Positions 61,410 to 62,349 of a stretch of DNA of 62,349 nt are shown one piece after another (position 1 is the stretch's first letter; every line of letters starts with the position of its first letter). Source of the stretch: Chara braunii. Lineage: Eukaryota > Streptophyta > Charophyceae > Charales > Characeae. The stretch covers positions 4,589,912 to 4,652,260 of the forward strand of contig BFEA01000017.1 in assembly GCA_003427395.1 (NCBI GenBank), given 5' to 3'. The notes beneath the pieces were generated by a model, which was given only the letters and a program-made list of their open reading frames with translations, had not been told where the DNA came from and did not search any database. The position numbers and the translations under genes are program-made.

Positions 61410-61681
61410 TCGTTCGTCCCCTTCCACGAGGGGCGAATCCCGATACCTCCCTCCACGTCCAACAACGACTCATCTAGAGTCCACGGCATCGCGAACCCGC
61501 GACCTGCTCGCTGATGAGATAGAAGGCGGACGTTGGCTGAGATCTCAACCAACTTCGCGACCTTCTCGAACTCAAGCCGGTTACGCTTCTTGGTCTGTAC
61601 ACCCTTGTGGACGGCCCAATTCCTCTCCGCAGGAGAGGAGCGCGTCCACATGTACATCACACGAAGAGCGATAACCTGCAA
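61410..61681 (-). pseudogene. hAT copy 2: dimerisation-domain fragment, inverted
   Basis: Minus strand reads LQVIALRVMYMWTRSSPAER, NWAVHKGVQTKKRNRLEFEK and VAKLVEISANVRLLSHQRAG, matching copy 1 LQRCALRVMHMWSCASPAER and LVEITANVRLTEYRRAG. It stops (GTNESRTPDD) just where the plus-strand segment at 59488 begins in copy 1 coordinates. So the two pieces are adjacent parts of one protein in opposite orientation. Confidence 0.8.
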
Positions 61682-61699
61682 TCTATGAATCCCCCTCGG

Positions 61700-61860
61700 C
61701 GGCGGACAGGCGCGGCCAAGTCCGCGGCCGCGGCCGAGTCCGCGACCCCGCGGACGCGTCCGCGCGGACGCGCGTCTTCGCGGACGCGTGGCGGCCGTTG
61801 GGGAAGGGGGTTTGGGAAACGGGAAGCGCCACGTGGCAGCGCAACCCCAGCCCCACCCCA
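61700..61860. repeat. GC-rich repeats of GCGGACGCG/CCGCGG
   Basis: Multiple overlapping copies of CGCGGACGCG and GGCCGCGG, self-complementary and likely to fold. Perhaps part of the hAT subterminal DNA. Confidence 0.6.
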
Positions 61861-61978
61861 TCAGGCAAAAAAAACGAAAAAAATCTAATTTTTGGTTGGG
61901 GGGTTAAGGGCGAAATCGAAAAAAATAGGGAAAAAACACGCGTTTTTTTTTTCTTTTTCTTTTATTTCTTTTTCTTTC

Positions 61979-61979
61979 G

Positions 61980-62026
<47 letters not shown>

Positions 62027-62048
62027 GGGCGGGGTTGCCCCGCGCCCC

Positions 62049-62091
<43 letters not shown>

Positions 62092-62121
62092 CGATTTTGC
62101 TTTTTTTTTTTGATTGGTTGG

Positions 62122-62163
<42 letters not shown>
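61979..62163. repeat. Three TTGA tetranucleotide arrays
   Basis: GATTGATT arrays at about 61979-62022, 62051-62090 and 62120-62163, separated by GC-rich or T-rich spacers. Confidence 0.95.
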
Positions 62164-62199
62164 CGCAGGGGATGGGTCGCCCCACCCCCGCGACCACGG

Positions 62200-62202
<3 letters not shown>

Positions 62203-62240
<38 letters not shown>

Positions 62241-62349
62241 ACCAAACACACACACACAATCGCGCGGCACACACGGCGCGCAAACACACGCGCGGCACAC
62301 GCGCACAGACACACACAAACACACACACACATACACACACACACACACA
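62203..62349. repeat. CA microsatellite at the window end
   Basis: CA runs with CGCG-containing interruptions, continuing to the last base. Confidence 0.95.

Larger units (their letters stand above)
59110..61690. mobile_element. hAT-family transposon, copy 2, rearranged
   Basis: The terminus at 59110 begins CTGTGTAACCGGTTGAACG, closely matching the 3' (left) end of copy 1 (CTGTGTATCTTTTGAACGG). The subterminal region has the same TTGAACG/TTTAAACGCG words and C-rich DNA. The transposase C-terminus plus extension is on the plus strand (59490-61375), followed by a transposase segment on the minus strand (61410-61681). The BED finger and most of the catalytic core are absent. The eight bases outside the terminus are TAGTGAGG; no second copy was found, so the other end is lost or outside the window. 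Confidence 0.75.

Noticed and set aside
61979-62163. CRISPR-like array from the regularly spaced TTGA blocks
   Set aside because: Pure tetranucleotide microsatellites with low-complexity spacers in a eukaryotic genome.

Overview
The window is transposon-dense nuclear DNA of a streptophyte (land plant or charophyte alga; a Chara-like alga is my guess, not proven). The clues are plant-type U6/U2 snRNA sequence, an LTR-retrotransposon primer site for initiator tRNA-Met, plant-style LINEs with a C-terminal zinc-binding domain, hAT elements, large TA/GA/CA microsatellites, and one intron-containing aquaporin. It is a draft scaffold with two long N-gaps (11082-11887, 45171-46139), one 10-N gap and five single-N joins. 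I see no bacterial features, CRISPR array, rRNA or convincing tRNA.

Layout. 1-4100: 3' part of a LINE on the minus strand. 4891-12085: a hAT element on the minus strand, bounded by an 8-bp target duplication, with an open BED/hAT transposase frame and a long broken C-terminal extension. 12094-16600: no recognised gene apart from one broken unknown frame, plus tandem and low-complexity repeats. 16673-16866: an assembly artefact, namely a copied aquaporin exon fragment joined to a Nextera mate-pair junction adapter. 18942-22130: the only convincing host gene, a three-exon aquaporin on the minus strand whose selectivity-filter residues (His, His, Ala, Arg) fit the HIP class. Its second intron holds a truncated U6 fused to a truncated U2 snRNA, a decoy copy of the exon 3 start, and a MITE. 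22200-31000: MITEs, long hairpins, purine-rich satellites and zinc-knuckle remnants. 31086-36318: an LTR-retrotransposon remnant (primer site, gag, protease-like; no reverse transcriptase seen). 36600-42400: a decayed plus-strand LINE split by about 2.45 kb of other DNA. 42600-44150: a minus-strand zinc-finger ORF remnant. 44454-50550: clusters of three MITE families. 50935-59100: a nearly full-length LINE of the same family as the first, minus strand, with a 50-nt poly(A) tail (read as T). 59110-61690: a second, rearranged copy of the hAT family. 61700-62349: GC-rich and simple repeats.

Apart from the aquaporin almost everything is mobile DNA at different stages of decay. The most informative items are the adapter artefact, the U6-U2 chimera, the HIP-like aquaporin filter, the hAT family with a conserved C-terminal extension, and paired near-perfect hairpins that could be small-RNA precursors.
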